Positions 15,779-25,675 of a stretch of 64,000 nucleotides of DNA are shown in pieces (positions within the stretch are counted from its first letter, which is position 1; every line of letters begins with the position of its first letter). A program made the translations under genes and the position numbers. The notes under the pieces were generated by a model, which saw only the letters and a list, made by a program, of their open reading frames with translations, ran no database searches and was not told where the DNA came from. The DNA is from Mycolicibacterium iranicum. GTDB lineage: Bacteria; Actinomycetota; Actinomycetes; Mycobacteriales; Mycobacteriaceae. The stretch spans positions 62,001 through 126,000 of the forward strand of contig NZ_LWCS01000014.1 in the NCBI RefSeq assembly GCF_001650495.1. The letters run 5' to 3'.

Positions 15779-16221
15779 TCCGGCGTGCCGGAGTCGAGGA
15801 CGCGGCTGGCCTGATTCCGCTGATCCGTGAGTTCTACGATATCGACGGACATCCCTACGATGCGGAACGCGTTGAGTCGGGTTTGATGCCGCTTCTTCGC
15901 GACGACCGCTACGGGCACGTCTGGATCGCCATCTCTGACGACGACTCGACTCTCGGCTACGCCGTGGTGACGTGGAGTTGGTCGCTGGAGTCCGGCGGCC
16001 TCGACTGCATTCTCGACGAGATATACGTCCGCGCCCGCGGTAGTGGGCTGGGCGGCATATTGCTTGAACATGCTGCCGATGAAGCCCGCGCCTTCGGCGC
16101 CGCGGCGATGTTCCTGGAGACCGAAATACCGAACGACGGTGCTCGACGGTTTTATACGAGACATGGCTTCGCAGCCGACAATTCGGTATGGATGTCGAGG
16201 AGCCTCGCGCTGAAGCCGTAA
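15775..16221 (+). CDS. GNAT-family N-acetyltransferase
   Basis: The 148-residue GNAT protein has IRRAGVEDAAGLIPLIREFY at the N terminus, a central beta-strand region LGYAVVTWSWSLESGG, D-E-I-Y-V-R-x-x-x-R-G-S-G-L-G-G (acetyl-CoA pyrophosphate loop) and N-D-G-A-R-R-F-Y-x-R-H-G-F. It overlaps the LysR-like gene by 4 nt (ATGA), so the two are co-translated. The acceptor substrate is unknown. Confidence 0.88.
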   Translation: MIRRAGVEDAAGLIPLIREFYDIDGHPYDAERVESGLMPLLRDDRYGHVWIAISDDDSTLGYAVVTWSWSLESGGLDCILDEIYVRARGSGLGGILLEHAADEARAFGAAAMFLETEIPNDGARRFYTRHGFAADNSVWMSRSLALKP

Positions 16222-16273
16222 TCCTGCAGGCGCCTTCTCGGCCTTTCTGCCGCGCAGCCTCAGCCTCGGGCAC

Positions 16274-16690
16274 TCAGAGTGTCAGCGTGCCGTCGGCGTT
16301 GATCGTCCAGTCCGGGTTCAGTGCGACCTCCCACACGTGACCGTCCGGGTCGGCGAAGTAGCCGGAATAGCCGCCCCAGAACACCTTTTCGGCCGGCTTG
16401 AGAATGGTCCCGCCCGCCGCATGGGCCTGCGCCAGCACCGCGTCGACGTCCGCCTCGGTCCGTTGGTTGATCGCGATCGTGATTCCGCTGAAGTGACCGT
16501 CGACCGGTCGGTGAGCGTCCTCGGCGAGATCCGCGCGGCCGAACAGTGCCAGCGCCATGCCGGGCAGCTGATAGAACACGACACCCTCCGGTGCCGCGTG
16601 GGCTACCCAGCCCAGGCCGTCCTCGTAGAACCGTCGCGCTCTCGCGAGGTCGTCGACGCCCAGCGTGATCAGACTGATGCGCTGCTCCAT
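16274..16690 (-). CDS. VOC-superfamily (glyoxalase-like) protein
   Basis: The 138 residues begin MEQRISLITLGVDDLARARRFY and contain FWGGYSGYFADPDGHVWEVA, the pattern of vicinal oxygen chelate proteins. The final Glu and His-like positions could bind metal. Members include glyoxalases, dioxygenases and antibiotic-binding proteins; nothing here tells which. The frame is open to 16738; ATG 16690 gives the normal family start. It is convergent with the GNAT gene. Confidence 0.85.
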   Translation of the reverse strand: MEQRISLITLGVDDLARARRFYEDGLGWVAHAAPEGVVFYQLPGMALALFGRADLAEDAHRPVDGHFSGITIAINQRTEADVDAVLAQAHAAGGTILKPAEKVFWGGYSGYFADPDGHVWEVALNPDWTINADGTLTL

Positions 16691-16827
16691 GATCACCAGT
16701 CTCCAAGCCGGCCGGGACGACAGGTGCCGATGCACCATCGGTGACGCGCCGGGTCGAATACTCCGGTCCGGAAGTTGGTCGTCTCGGGCGCGAACGCTGA
16801 CAGATGCGCTGTGGTCATGCCACTGGT

Positions 16828-17337
16828 CTACAGCTCCCCACTGACATCGGCTCGCTTCACCAGGTCCGACCAGAACTCAACGGTCGGCACCGCGTCGGCG
16901 CCGGACTTCCCTTCGAGGTAGTCGGCCAGGGTGGCGCTCGCGACGACCACGTGGGTCCGGACCACCGACAGAACCGGGTGACCCGATGTGCCATGACCGG
17001 CGGGCAGGTAATGGTGTGAACAGACCGGAACGAGCTGCGGGGCGCGCGCGAGCTGATACCTCGCCGAGCGCAGCGCATCTCTCATTCGGGCCGGCCGCTG
17101 CCCCCACCCGTCATGCCAGAACCGGCTCCACTCGACCGCGAACAGGATGCCCTCGGCCGGCAGCTGCAGACGTTTGGCCAGACTCTTCCGGCCTTCACCG
17201 CGCCAGTCGGGCCACGACGCGCCGACAGGCAGACCAACGGCCAGGAACGCCCGATGGTCATCGGCGAACTGGAAGCCGAACGTGCCCTCGACGCGCGCGA
17301 TCTCGTCGTCGGTCAGCCCCGGCCCGACCATGGACAT
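16828..17337 (-). CDS. SMI1/KNR4 (SUKH)-like protein
   Basis: The 169-residue protein begins MSMVGPGLTDDEIARVEGTFGFQFADDHR and carries W-P-D-W-R, L-P-A-E-G-I-L-F-A-V-E and a central F-W-H-D-G-W-G-Q-R-P, then A-P-Q-L-V-P-V-C-S-H-H-Y-L-P. This is the style of bacterial SMI1/KNR4 proteins, some of which are immunity proteins in toxin systems. No toxin gene is visible nearby. It starts 1 bp after the stop of the upstream geranylgeranyl-reductase-like gene, so they form one transcript. ATG 17331 is an alternative start. Confidence 0.7.
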   Translation of the reverse strand: MSMVGPGLTDDEIARVEGTFGFQFADDHRAFLAVGLPVGASWPDWRGEGRKSLAKRLQLPAEGILFAVEWSRFWHDGWGQRPARMRDALRSARYQLARAPQLVPVCSHHYLPAGHGTSGHPVLSVVRTHVVVASATLADYLEGKSGADAVPTVEFWSDLVKRADVSGEL

Positions 17338-17338
17338 G

Positions 17339-18520
17339 TCAGAAGCTGTGCTGTGGGCCTTGAGCCTTCTTGTAGAGCGCCTTCAGCATGCGGTCGCGGA
17401 ACGCTGCGTTGTCGATCAGCTTCACACCCGCGTTCGCGAGCTTCGGTTGTCCGATCAGCTTGTGCATGTAGCGGCCGCGCTTGTACTCCCGGCCCCACGC
17501 GGCTTCCATCTTCTGCGCGTAGTTGGTGAAGTCGTCGGGCCCGCCGTTGGTCAGCGCTGCAATCGCGCATTCGCCTGCAGCCAAGCCGGATTCGAGTGCC
17601 TTGGAGATACCCGCACCCGAGGCCGGCTTGCCCGCACCCAGCGAGTCGCCGGTGAACAGCACACCCGGACGCCACGGCGGCCAGGCCGTGAAGCCCATGG
17701 GCAGCCGCCAGGCCCGTACGCTCTTGTTCTTCTTCAGCTCCTCGATGGGAGGCAGCTCCCATTCCCGAGGCAGGGTGCGCAGGAACTCGCCGAGGAACTG
17801 AGTGGCATTGATCGACTGCCAGTTCTTGTAGCTGTTCACATAGCCGAGCCCGATGTTGAAGATGCCGTTGCCCATCGGGAACACCCAGCCGTAGCCGGGC
17901 AGTTGGTCGCCCTCGAACAGCAACTTCAGGTAGATGTCCAGCGAGTCGGAGTCCGCGCGGTTGGCCGGCATCTCCGAGCGGATCGCGATCGCCGAGTATC
18001 CGTTGTACTCGGAGTCGATCTTCAGCGCGCGCTTGATGGGGGAGTAGGCGCCGTCAGCGGCGATCACCGCGTCGCCGTACACCTTCTCGCCGCCCTTGAG
18101 GACGACGCCGATGACGCGTCCGTTGGCGTCGAACTCAGGCCCGGACACCTCGGCGCCCTGCCGGATCTCGGCCCCGGCCGACTCGGCGTGCTTGAGCAGC
18201 ACCGTGTCGAGGTGCTCGCGGCTGACCGTGTGGCCGTGGTCGGGCATCCCCGGACGCTTGGGGAACGACAGCTCCCAGCGGCTCGGGCTGAACACGGTGA
18301 CGCGGTTCACGCGGTGATAGCTGGCGACTTCGTCGGCCAGGCCCATCTTCTGCAGGTAACTGACCGCGCGTGCGGTCAATCCGTCACCGCAGGGCTTCGA
18401 GCGCGGGAACTGTGCCTTGTCGCAGACCACGACTCGAGCGCCGGTTTGCGCGGCCTGCCACGCGGCAGCGGAGCCCGAGGGGCCCCCGCCTGAGATGACC
18501 ACGTCGTATCGCTGCGTCAT
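17339..18520 (-). CDS. FAD-dependent geranylgeranyl reductase-family oxidoreductase
   Basis: The 393-residue flavoprotein shows the FAD dinucleotide motif VVISGGGPSGSAAAWQAA at the N terminus, PRSKPCGDGLTARAVSYL (family motif), DAVIAADGAYSPIKRAL, and LFTGDSLGAGKPASGAGISKALESG near the C terminus, as in geranylgeranyl reductases and mycobacterial MenJ, which saturate isoprenoid chains. The exact isoprenoid substrate is unknown. ATG 18520 follows GAGAGATA. It heads a two-gene unit with the SMI1/KNR4-like gene. Confidence 0.87.
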   Translation of the reverse strand: MTQRYDVVISGGGPSGSAAAWQAAQTGARVVVCDKAQFPRSKPCGDGLTARAVSYLQKMGLADEVASYHRVNRVTVFSPSRWELSFPKRPGMPDHGHTVSREHLDTVLLKHAESAGAEIRQGAEVSGPEFDANGRVIGVVLKGGEKVYGDAVIAADGAYSPIKRALKIDSEYNGYSAIAIRSEMPANRADSDSLDIYLKLLFEGDQLPGYGWVFPMGNGIFNIGLGYVNSYKNWQSINATQFLGEFLRTLPREWELPPIEELKKNKSVRAWRLPMGFTAWPPWRPGVLFTGDSLGAGKPASGAGISKALESGLAAGECAIAALTNGGPDDFTNYAQKMEAAWGREYKRGRYMHKLIGQPKLANAGVKLIDNAAFRDRMLKALYKKAQGPQHSF

Positions 18521-18660
18521 AGATATCTCTCGTCGAGCGGATGTCGCAGCGATAGTACCGAAACTCACTGTGCACATCGCACCGAGGGATGACGCCGTCA
18601 CAGACCTGTGAGATGCGCCCGTGCGGTGCGGTCTGAGCAGGTCAGCGGCGCCTGAGCGGG

Positions 18661-18666
18661 TACAGT
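18661..18666 (+). promoter_or_regulatory. -10 element TACAGT of leaderless tetR
   Basis: TACAGT is followed by 6 nt and then GTG 18673, which supports that start for the TetR gene. Confidence 0.5.
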
Positions 18667-18672
18667 GAGCGG

Positions 18673-19413
18673 GTGCGACGAGGGTCGAGGACACGCGTGG
18701 GCCAAGAAGCGGGCGTCAAGGTTGACGCCCGCAGTGAGCGCTGGCGCGAGCACCGCAAGAAGGTGCGGTCCGAGATCGTCGACGCAGCGTTTCGCGCGAT
18801 CGACCGGCTGGGCCCCGAGGTTTCGCTGCGCGAGATCGCCGAGGAAGCCGGCACCGCCAAGCCCAAGATCTACCGCCACTTCACGGACAAATCGGACCTG
18901 TTCCAGGCGATCGGTCAACGCATGCGCGACATGCTGTGGTCGGCGATCTTCCCGTCGATCAACATCTCCACCGACCCGGCGCGCACAGTGATCCTGCGCG
19001 CCGTCGAGCAGTACGTCCGCCTCGTCGACGAGCATCCCAACGTGGTGCGCTTCCTCATGCAGGGACGTTTCGCCGAGCAGAGTGAGTCGGCGATGCGAGC
19101 GCTCAACGAGGGTCGTCACATCACGCTGGCGATGGCCGACATGTTCAACAACGAGCTCAAAGAGATGGAGCTGGACTACGCGGCGTTCGAGCTGGCCGGA
19201 TTCGCGACGTTCGGCGCTGCGGCGTCGGCGACCGATTGGTGGCTCGGCAGCGACCAGGACAGCCCGCGCCGGTTGCCGTCGGAAAAGTTCGTCGACTACC
19301 TGACGACGATCATGGTCGGTTCCATCAACGGCACGTGTGAAGTCCTCGGCATCAAGATCGACCCGGAGGTGCCACTGCACGAGGGCGTCAAGCGGCGCGA
19401 AGAAGTCGCTTGA
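18673..19413 (+). CDS. TetR-family regulator (Rv3050c-like)
   Basis: The 246-residue TetR regulator has the same length as M. tuberculosis Rv3050c. The helix-turn-helix reads SLREIAEEAGTAKPKIYRHFTDKSDLF near residues 55-80. A basic N-terminal arm (RGSRTRVGQEAGVKVDARSERWREHRKK) precedes the DNA-binding domain. The GTG start is supported by a leaderless -10. It is divergent from the geranylgeranyl-reductase-like gene, which it may control. Ligand unknown. Confidence 0.9.
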   Translation: MRRGSRTRVGQEAGVKVDARSERWREHRKKVRSEIVDAAFRAIDRLGPEVSLREIAEEAGTAKPKIYRHFTDKSDLFQAIGQRMRDMLWSAIFPSINISTDPARTVILRAVEQYVRLVDEHPNVVRFLMQGRFAEQSESAMRALNEGRHITLAMADMFNNELKEMELDYAAFELAGFATFGAAASATDWWLGSDQDSPRRLPSEKFVDYLTTIMVGSINGTCEVLGIKIDPEVPLHEGVKRREEVA

Positions 19414-19435
19414 ACCTGGGCGACGGCTCCCGGCC

Positions 19436-19462
19436 GGCCGGTCGCAGCATCGCGAACCGGCC
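19436..19462. terminator. Candidate bidirectional terminator hairpin
   Basis: Arms GGCCGGT (19436-19442) and ACCGGCC (19456-19462) pair across a 13-nt loop, between the convergent TetR and secreted-protein genes. There is no T-run, so this is tentative. Confidence 0.4.
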
Positions 19463-19476
19463 AGCCCGAAGGCCCG

Positions 19477-19983
19477 TCAGAAATCAGCCGAGACGGGGAC
19501 GGTGAACGCGCGCAGGTCGCCAGCGCCGCCACCCTGCACGAAGCGCGCCGACGCGTAGATCTCGTCGGTGCCCTCGTCTTCGTTCAACGCCGACCTCGGG
19601 ACACTGATCGTGCGCATATACGCGATGCCGTTAGGGGTGGCGATCACGAGACCCCCTGTTGGGCCAGGTGCGCCCAGGTATCCATGCGGCGAGCCAATCA
19701 TGCTGTCGCCTTCGCCGGGATCGTCGGCATAGATGACGTAGTCCATGCCGCCGCCGGCGGCAATGTGGTTGAGACGGTCATAAGCTGCGCCCTCACTCAT
19801 CGGGAAGAGTCCGCGAATCGTGACGATGTAGTTTGCGGAATTCCCGGGATCGGCGGCGACGCCGAGTGTGGTACCCGGACTGGACGTGGGCGCCGCGTAC
19901 GCCGAGGCGGGACCGGTAAGTGATGCGGCCGTCGCGGCCACAGCGGCTGCGCCGACCAAGGATCGCTTGAATGTCGTGTTCAT
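19477..19983 (-). CDS. Secreted hypothetical protein
   Basis: The 168 residues begin with a Sec signal peptide (MNTTFKRSLVGAAAVAATAA, then SLTGPASAYAAP) and a probable signal peptidase site after AYA or ASA. The mature part has no cysteines and resembles short exported mycobacterial proteins: Y-I-V-T-I-R-G-L-F-P-M-S-E-G-A-A-Y and a C-terminal D-L-R-A-F-T-V-P-V-S. The ribosome site is AGGAGAAG. Function not recognised. Confidence 0.8.
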   Translation of the reverse strand: MNTTFKRSLVGAAAVAATAASLTGPASAYAAPTSSPGTTLGVAADPGNSANYIVTIRGLFPMSEGAAYDRLNHIAAGGGMDYVIYADDPGEGDSMIGSPHGYLGAPGPTGGLVIATPNGIAYMRTISVPRSALNEDEGTDEIYASARFVQGGGAGDLRAFTVPVSADF

Positions 19984-20052
19984 GTTCTCTTCTCCTAGAG
20001 GTGTTCAGCAGCGCGGTGACCGCGGCCAACTCAGCGGCTCACCGTCGGTGCT

Positions 20053-20421
20053 TCAATAGCTGAATGTTGTTGCGCCGTCGCCGATCCAGTCCCACAGCTG
20101 AACCGTGCCGCCCATCTCTGCGCCGGCGACGAACGTCGAGGGATCGATCTTCTTGGCATTGACGCACAGGGGGCACACCAGATAACGGCCGCCGGCCTTC
20201 TGGTAGCGCTCGACGAGGTCCTGAAGGGCCGGGCAGTTTTCGCAGGCCGTCGCGACCGCGACGCCGGAAACCGCCAGGCGCACAGCCTCTTTGGCCAGAA
20301 ACATCATTGTCGGGCGCCCTGCTTCGGCGGCTCCGAGTGCGACCAGGAAAGCCACGGTGACCTTCTCGGGATCCTCCAGGCCTGTGGTGAGGCTGATCGC
20401 GGCTTTGCGTTCGCTGTTCAT
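20053..20421 (-). CDS. DsrE-family protein
   Basis: The 122-residue protein has the DsrE/DsrF-like fold pattern: L-T-T-G-L-E-D-P-E-K-V-T-V-A-F near the start, a G-R-P-T-M-M-F-L-A-K-E-A-V strand-helix unit, and conserved Cys pairs (CENC and CPLC) that could carry or sense sulfur. The frame is open to 20547, but ATG 20421 follows GGAGGA and gives the usual N terminus. It lies between the secreted protein and the hydrolase-LuxR gene, all on the minus strand. Partner unknown. Confidence 0.8.
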   Translation of the reverse strand: MNSERKAAISLTTGLEDPEKVTVAFLVALGAAEAGRPTMMFLAKEAVRLAVSGVAVATACENCPALQDLVERYQKAGGRYLVCPLCVNAKKIDPSTFVAGAEMGGTVQLWDWIGDGATTFSY

Positions 20422-20548
20422 CGTTGTCCTCCGTGTGAGTGGTGGTGCTGACACCAAGGACGCTATTGAGGAAGAACGACCGCGACATCGGTGCTGACCG
20501 CCGTCTTCGGCCCCGCCGAGACCGCCGCGCTGGCGGCCGACACGCACA

Positions 20549-21616
20549 TCAACCGCTGAGGAGGCGGGCCACCGCCGCAGCCCGTGCCGATCGCCCGGTC
20601 AGGCCGAGCTTGGTGTAGATGCTCGTCAGATGGCGTTCCACCGTACGCACCGAAAGCGCGAGTTCGGTTGCCACCTGGGCGTTGTCACGTCCCTGACCGA
20701 CCAGCCGCAGCACGTCGCGCTCCCTGTCGGTGAGAGTTCGTAGTGCGGCCGGCGTGCTGGGAGCAGTGATGCGTTCGCCGGCAAGGAACGCACTGACCTC
20801 GTCGACGAACACGCGCCACGCCTTTTCTTCGGCCAGCGTGATGTGGTTGTCGCTGTCGAGTGCCACCAGCCTGGCGTTCGGTATGCGTGAGGCGAGTTCG
20901 CGGCCTTCTGCGAAGTCGTTCATCCGGTCGCCCCGTGCATGCACCACCAGAGTGGGCATCGTGACGTCGGGCAGCAGCGCGCCCACGTCGGCGTCGGCAC
21001 GTGCCGCCCGCGAGCGCATCGCGTTCTCCGTCGACGTCGCGCGGGCCTGCAGCGCATCGAGCCAGCCCGCCTGCTCCTCGGACGCCCCGGGGATCATCAG
21101 ATCGGTGAAGACGCGCCGAAAAGTGCTGTCGGGGCGTTGCCAGCCCACTTTGATCATCTGCTGGAAGAGACGCTCGAGTTCGGCGGCGTCCTCGCTGTGG
21201 TCGGTGATCCCGTAGGTGCCGTAGAGGATCAGCCGGGACACGCGGTCAGGGTTCTCGACGGCGTAGGTGATCGCGACCGGGCCGCCCTGCGACATGCCCA
21301 CCATCGCGCATCGGTCCAGCTGCGCCGCCTCGACCACCGCGGCAAGATCGGCAACCCGCGCGGGGAGGCTGAAATCGGAGACGTCCCAGTCAGACATGCC
21401 GAAGCCGCGTTCGTCGTAGCGGATCACCGTGGCGATCTGGCCTAGGTCGCGCAGAAAGTGTTGCCACACCGGGCTTTCCCAGTCGAATTCGAGGTGGCTC
21501 AGCCAGCATGTGGTGAGCAGCAGGGGAGGGCCGGACCCGTGCACGGCGAACGCGATGCGGGTGCCGTCGGCGCTGCGGCAGAAACGAACCTCCTGCGGAG
21601 GTGCGTCGGACGCCAT
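20549..21616 (-). CDS. Alpha/beta hydrolase fused to a LuxR-type DNA-binding domain
   Basis: Residues 1 to about 275 form an alpha/beta hydrolase with oxyanion-side HGSGPPLLL, nucleophile elbow GMSQGG, an acidic GDRMND region and DNHITL with a possible catalytic His. Residues from about 290 to 355 are a LuxR/NarL helix-turn-helix (TLTDRERDVLRLVGQGRDNAQVATELALSVRTVERHLTSIYTKLG). The protein may sense or hydrolyse a small ester or lactone and regulate genes directly. The frame is open to 21835, but ATG 21616 (MASDAPPQEVRF) gives the standard hydrolase N terminus. It is divergent from nrdF. Confidence 0.85.
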   Translation of the reverse strand: MASDAPPQEVRFCRSADGTRIAFAVHGSGPPLLLTTCWLSHLEFDWESPVWQHFLRDLGQIATVIRYDERGFGMSDWDVSDFSLPARVADLAAVVEAAQLDRCAMVGMSQGGPVAITYAVENPDRVSRLILYGTYGITDHSEDAAELERLFQQMIKVGWQRPDSTFRRVFTDLMIPGASEEQAGWLDALQARATSTENAMRSRAARADADVGALLPDVTMPTLVVHARGDRMNDFAEGRELASRIPNARLVALDSDNHITLAEEKAWRVFVDEVSAFLAGERITAPSTPAALRTLTDRERDVLRLVGQGRDNAQVATELALSVRTVERHLTSIYTKLGLTGRSARAAAVARLLSG

Positions 21617-21752
21617 GGCTGGCAGACTAGCTGCCCCGGGCGGCTTTGCCTCCCCACTTTGGCGCTTCCGCGGAGCCGGGTTGGAAGGTCCAGCGAGGTC
21701 GGCAATCGGCGCCCGAACACGATCTGGGCGCACTCTCGGCGCGACACGCCAG

Positions 21753-21768
21753 ACACAACATCTCGTGT
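21753..21768. promoter_or_regulatory. NrdR box 1 upstream of nrdF
   Basis: ACACAACATCTCGTGT matches 13 of 16 positions of the NrdR consensus and is itself nearly palindromic. Confidence 0.7.
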
Positions 21769-21784
21769 TGCCGCTTGACGTCAG

Positions 21785-21800
21785 GCACCAGGGGTAGTGT
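21785..21800. promoter_or_regulatory. NrdR box 2 upstream of nrdF
   Basis: GCACCAGGGGTAGTGT matches both outer half-sites (CAC...GTGT). It starts 32 bp after box 1, the same spacing as at nrdHIE. Confidence 0.5.
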
Positions 21801-21814
21801 CGGTGCTGCCGGTA

Positions 21815-21826
21815 CGGACCGGTCCG
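21815..21826. promoter_or_regulatory. Palindrome CGGACCGGTCCG upstream of nrdF
   Basis: A perfect 12-bp palindrome lies 36 bp before the nrdF start and just downstream of the NrdR boxes. Its half-sites equal those at 10639-10652. Confidence 0.4.
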
Positions 21827-21849
21827 GTGTGACAACTTTTCGCAGGTGA

Positions 21850-22836
<987 letters not shown>

Positions 22837-23002
22837 CGCTGCTGAGCGATGTGCCGGCGAATAGCGCTGGCGCACTGCCATTCTGCACAAGGCTTCCGGT
22901 TCGCGGGTATGGGACGGGGCACCGACGCTCTATCGCCGTGGTTGCGTTCCTAGGAGAACTGCACCCTGCCAGATCGTCGCCGACCTCCCTACCTTCGGTG
23001 CC

Positions 23003-23773
23003 ATGACTACGAAGAGATCGCGCTGGGGCGCGAGAATGGCATCGTCACTGATCGGCGCCGTGGCCACCGTGACGGTCGGCTGCGCCACGACGGCCGCCCA
23101 GGACGATTCGCAGTCCGCCGCCCGCGAGCAGCGCAACGCAGAGGTGGTGCGCGAAGCATTCTCGCTCGGCGTCGGAGGCGAGAACAGCTTCTACTCGATC
23201 CTCGCCGAGGACGTGCACTGGACGGTGGCGCGCGCGTCGGAACCGTCGACGTACACCAGCCGCGCGGAGTTCCTGCGGGACGGCGCCGGGCCGATCGTGT
23301 CTCGTCTCGCCGGCGAGATCCAGGCCGACGTGCGCGCGCTCCACACGGACGGCGACACCGTGGTGGCCCTGTGGCGGGGCACTGCGACAGCGCGCGACGG
23401 CAGACCTTACGTCAACGACTACGCCTGGGTCATGACGATGCGCGAGGAGCGGATTGCCCGCGTCACGGCCTACCTCGACCTTGTTGCACTCAACGAGCTG
23501 CTGACCAGAGTGCCGGCTCAGGCCCCCGCCGACGACCACCCCTACGTGGGGATGTGGGTGACCGCCGACGGGCGGGTCCGCCAGGAGCTGCTGCCCGGCG
23601 GTCGCTACGACGAAGCGCGAGGTGACCGACAGAGTGCCTACACCGGGCGGTACGAGGTGCGCGGGAACCGGATCGAGTACTGGGACGACACCGGATTCAC
23701 CGCGTCTGGGACATTCGTCGCCGCCGACGAACTGCACCACGGCGGCATGGTCTTCTACCGTCAGCCATCGTGA
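23003..23773 (+). CDS. Exported SnoaL-like/Atu4866-like two-domain protein
   Basis: The 256 residues begin with a charged start and a hydrophobic segment ending TVTVGC, a weak lipobox (Thr at -3), so it may be a lipoprotein. Residues about 42-165 form a SnoaL/NTF2-like domain (V-V-R-E-A-F-S-L-G, F-Y-S-I-L-A-E-D-V-H-W-T-V). Residues about 178-255 match the small Atu4866 beta domain (HPYVGMWVTADGRVRQELLPGGRYDE, then YTGRYEVRGNRIEYWDDTGFTASGTF). The two domains also occur together in other bacteria. Function not established. Confidence 0.78.
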   Translation: MTTKRSRWGARMASSLIGAVATVTVGCATTAAQDDSQSAAREQRNAEVVREAFSLGVGGENSFYSILAEDVHWTVARASEPSTYTSRAEFLRDGAGPIVSRLAGEIQADVRALHTDGDTVVALWRGTATARDGRPYVNDYAWVMTMREERIARVTAYLDLVALNELLTRVPAQAPADDHPYVGMWVTADGRVRQELLPGGRYDEARGDRQSAYTGRYEVRGNRIEYWDDTGFTASGTFVAADELHHGGMVFYRQPS

Positions 23774-23962
23774 TCGGTAACACTCACCTGACAAGTCCAG
23801 GACCAGGCACTCTCACCCGGTCAGGCACGGGTGTCCCCGTCAGAATGCGAAACCGGAATGGTCGCGCTGATGCAAGTGCTCCCAGTCGATTCCCAGGCTT
23901 GCCGTTCACCCAGGATGCTGGTGAATGCGAGGCGACGCGCAGGAGAACAGTGGATCGCCGTC

Positions 23963-24340
23963 ATGGCAGCGGGGGTCGTGGGGGGCGACACTACTGAGGT
24001 GACCGCGACATCGTTGCTGCACTCGATCCTGGATTGGCTGCGCGCTGGCTACCCCGACGGCGTTCCCGGGCCGGACCGCGTCCCCTTGCTGTCGCTATTG
24101 CGGGCCACACCTCTCACCGAAGAGCAGATCAGAGAGGTCATCGGCCACCTGACCGAAGAGGGCTCCTCAGCGGCTGCCGACGGCACCATCGATGCCGACG
24201 AAATCGAGGCGTTCATCAAGGACGTCACTCATCACGACGCGGGCGTCGAGAACGTCCAGCGCGTGGCGGCCAGGCTCGCAGCGGCCGGCTGGCCGCTGGC
24301 CGGTGTCGACCATGAGACGGCCACCGGCCAATCTTCTTGA
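23963..24340 (+). CDS. DUF3349 family protein (Rv3046c-like)
   Basis: The 125-residue helical protein has the DUF3349 core LLHSILDWLRAGYPDGVPGPDRVPLLSLLRATPLTEEQIREVIGHL. It is acidic and cytoplasmic; a small family member has a solved structure but no defined function. ATG 23963 gives the same length as M. tuberculosis Rv3046c (124 aa); the frame is open to 23831, but the extra residues look unlike the family. It is convergent with adhC. Confidence 0.85.
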   Translation: MAAGVVGGDTTEVTATSLLHSILDWLRAGYPDGVPGPDRVPLLSLLRATPLTEEQIREVIGHLTEEGSSAAADGTIDADEIEAFIKDVTHHDAGVENVQRVAARLAAAGWPLAGVDHETATGQSS

Positions 24341-24403
24341 GGCGCAGCACCATTCACCGAATTTCGGCCCGCGGTCACGACGTGGATGCGGGCCGAATCG
24401 GTG

Positions 24404-25450
24404 TCAGCGTAGCGTCTCGGCGTCGATCACGAAGCGGTAGCGCACGTCGCTGGCCAGTACACGCTCATAGGCCTCGTTGATGTAATCGGGCGCCACCACT
24501 TCGATTTCGGGTGTCACACCGTGCTCGGCGCAAAAGTCCAGCATCTCCTGCGTCTCTGCGATACCGCCGATCAGGGAACCGGAGATCCTGCGGCGACCGA
24601 AGATCAGCGCTGACGCCGGCACTTCCATCGGATGCTCGGGCATACCGAGCTCGACCAGTGTGCCGTCAAGGGTCAGCAGTCCGAGGTAATCCTCGAGGTC
24701 GAGGTTGGCCGACACGGTGTTGAGGATCAGGTCGAAGGAGCCCCTGAGCTTCTTGAAGGTCTCCCGGTCGCTGGTCGCGTAGTACTCGGAGGCGCCGAGA
24801 CGCAGGCCGTCTTCCATCTTTTTCAACGACTGGCTCAGCACGGTGACGTCCGCGCCCAACGCGACGGCCAGTTTGACGGCCAGGTGTCCGAGGCCGCCGA
24901 GACCGATGACAGCGACGCGGGTGCCCGGCCCGGCATTCCAATGGCGCAACGGCGAGTACGTCGTGATTCCGGCACACAGCAGCGGTGCTGCCTTGTCCAG
25001 GGGAATGGCGTCGGGGATGTTGAGCGCATAGTTCTCGTCGACGACGATTGCGCCGCTGTACCCGCCCTGGGTCGGTTGCCCGTCGCGGCCGGTGCCGTTG
25101 TAGGTCCCGACCATGCCGGGGTTGTTGCAGTACTGCTCCTCGCCGGCGAGGCAGTACTCGCATTCGCGGCAGGAGTCGACGAAGCAGCCGACGCCGACGC
25201 GGTCTCCGACCTCGAATTTGGTCACCTCGGATCCGACCTCGGTGACCAGACCTGCGATCTCGTGACCGGGCACCATCGGGTATTTCACCTGCCCCCACTC
25301 ACCGCGCACGGTGTGGATGTCCGAATGGCAGATCCCGGCGAAGTGGATCTCGATCGACACGTCGTTCGGGCCGACATCGCGGCGGGTGATGGTGGTTTTG
25401 CTCAGCGGCTCGGTCGCCGACGTGGCTGCATAGGCGGTCACAGTGCTCAT
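24404..25450 (-). CDS. adhC: NADP-dependent zinc alcohol dehydrogenase (AdhC)
   Basis: The 348-residue enzyme is of the cinnamyl alcohol dehydrogenase type within zinc-dependent alcohol dehydrogenases. Catalytic zinc ligands lie in [15 protein letters not shown] and the following G-H-E motif; the structural zinc lobe has C-R-E-C-E-Y-C plus a fourth Cys in EEQYC; the cofactor loop is [13 protein letters not shown]. It matches M. tuberculosis AdhC (Rv3045). The start MSTVTAYAA at 25450 follows GAAAGG; an in-frame ATG six codons upstream is less likely. Confidence 0.93.
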   Translation of the reverse strand: MSTVTAYAATSATEPLSKTTITRRDVGPNDVSIEIHFAGICHSDIHTVRGEWGQVKYPMVPGHEIAGLVTEVGSEVTKFEVGDRVGVGCFVDSCRECEYCLAGEEQYCNNPGMVGTYNGTGRDGQPTQGGYSGAIVVDENYALNIPDAIPLDKAAPLLCAGITTYSPLRHWNAGPGTRVAVIGLGGLGHLAVKLAVALGADVTVLSQSLKKMEDGLRLGASEYYATSDRETFKKLRGSFDLILNTVSANLDLEDYLGLLTLDGTLVELGMPEHPMEVPASALIFGRRRISGSLIGGIAETQEMLDFCAEHGVTPEIEVVAPDYINEAYERVLASDVRYRFVIDAETLR

Positions 25451-25675
25451 CTCGAACCTTTCGGTCATCGTCAGTGGTGTTCGCCTACCCCGCGACGAGG
25501 CGCGACAAAACGAGCCCGCGACGGTGCGGACGAAGATCACAACTCGAGGGCTGCGTGGGTTACTCCCGCCCGGCACCTCAAATACAGTTGCGCTCGTCAC
25601 TGCCCGGCACGATGCACCGTGTGCGTCACCGCTGTGCCGGGAGGTCAGCGCCGGGGACGCCGAGCGGCGACCCCG
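25451..25675. other. Intergenic region with no recognised feature
   Basis: The stretch between fecB and adhC holds the adhC ribosome site (GAAAGG at its left edge). I see no other gene, hairpin or clear promoter here. Confidence 0.5.

Noticed and set aside
16828..17337. Toxin-immunity locus because of the SMI1/KNR4-like fold
   Set aside because: No polymorphic toxin, WXG100 or secretion gene is adjacent; the neighbour is an isoprenoid reductase gene.
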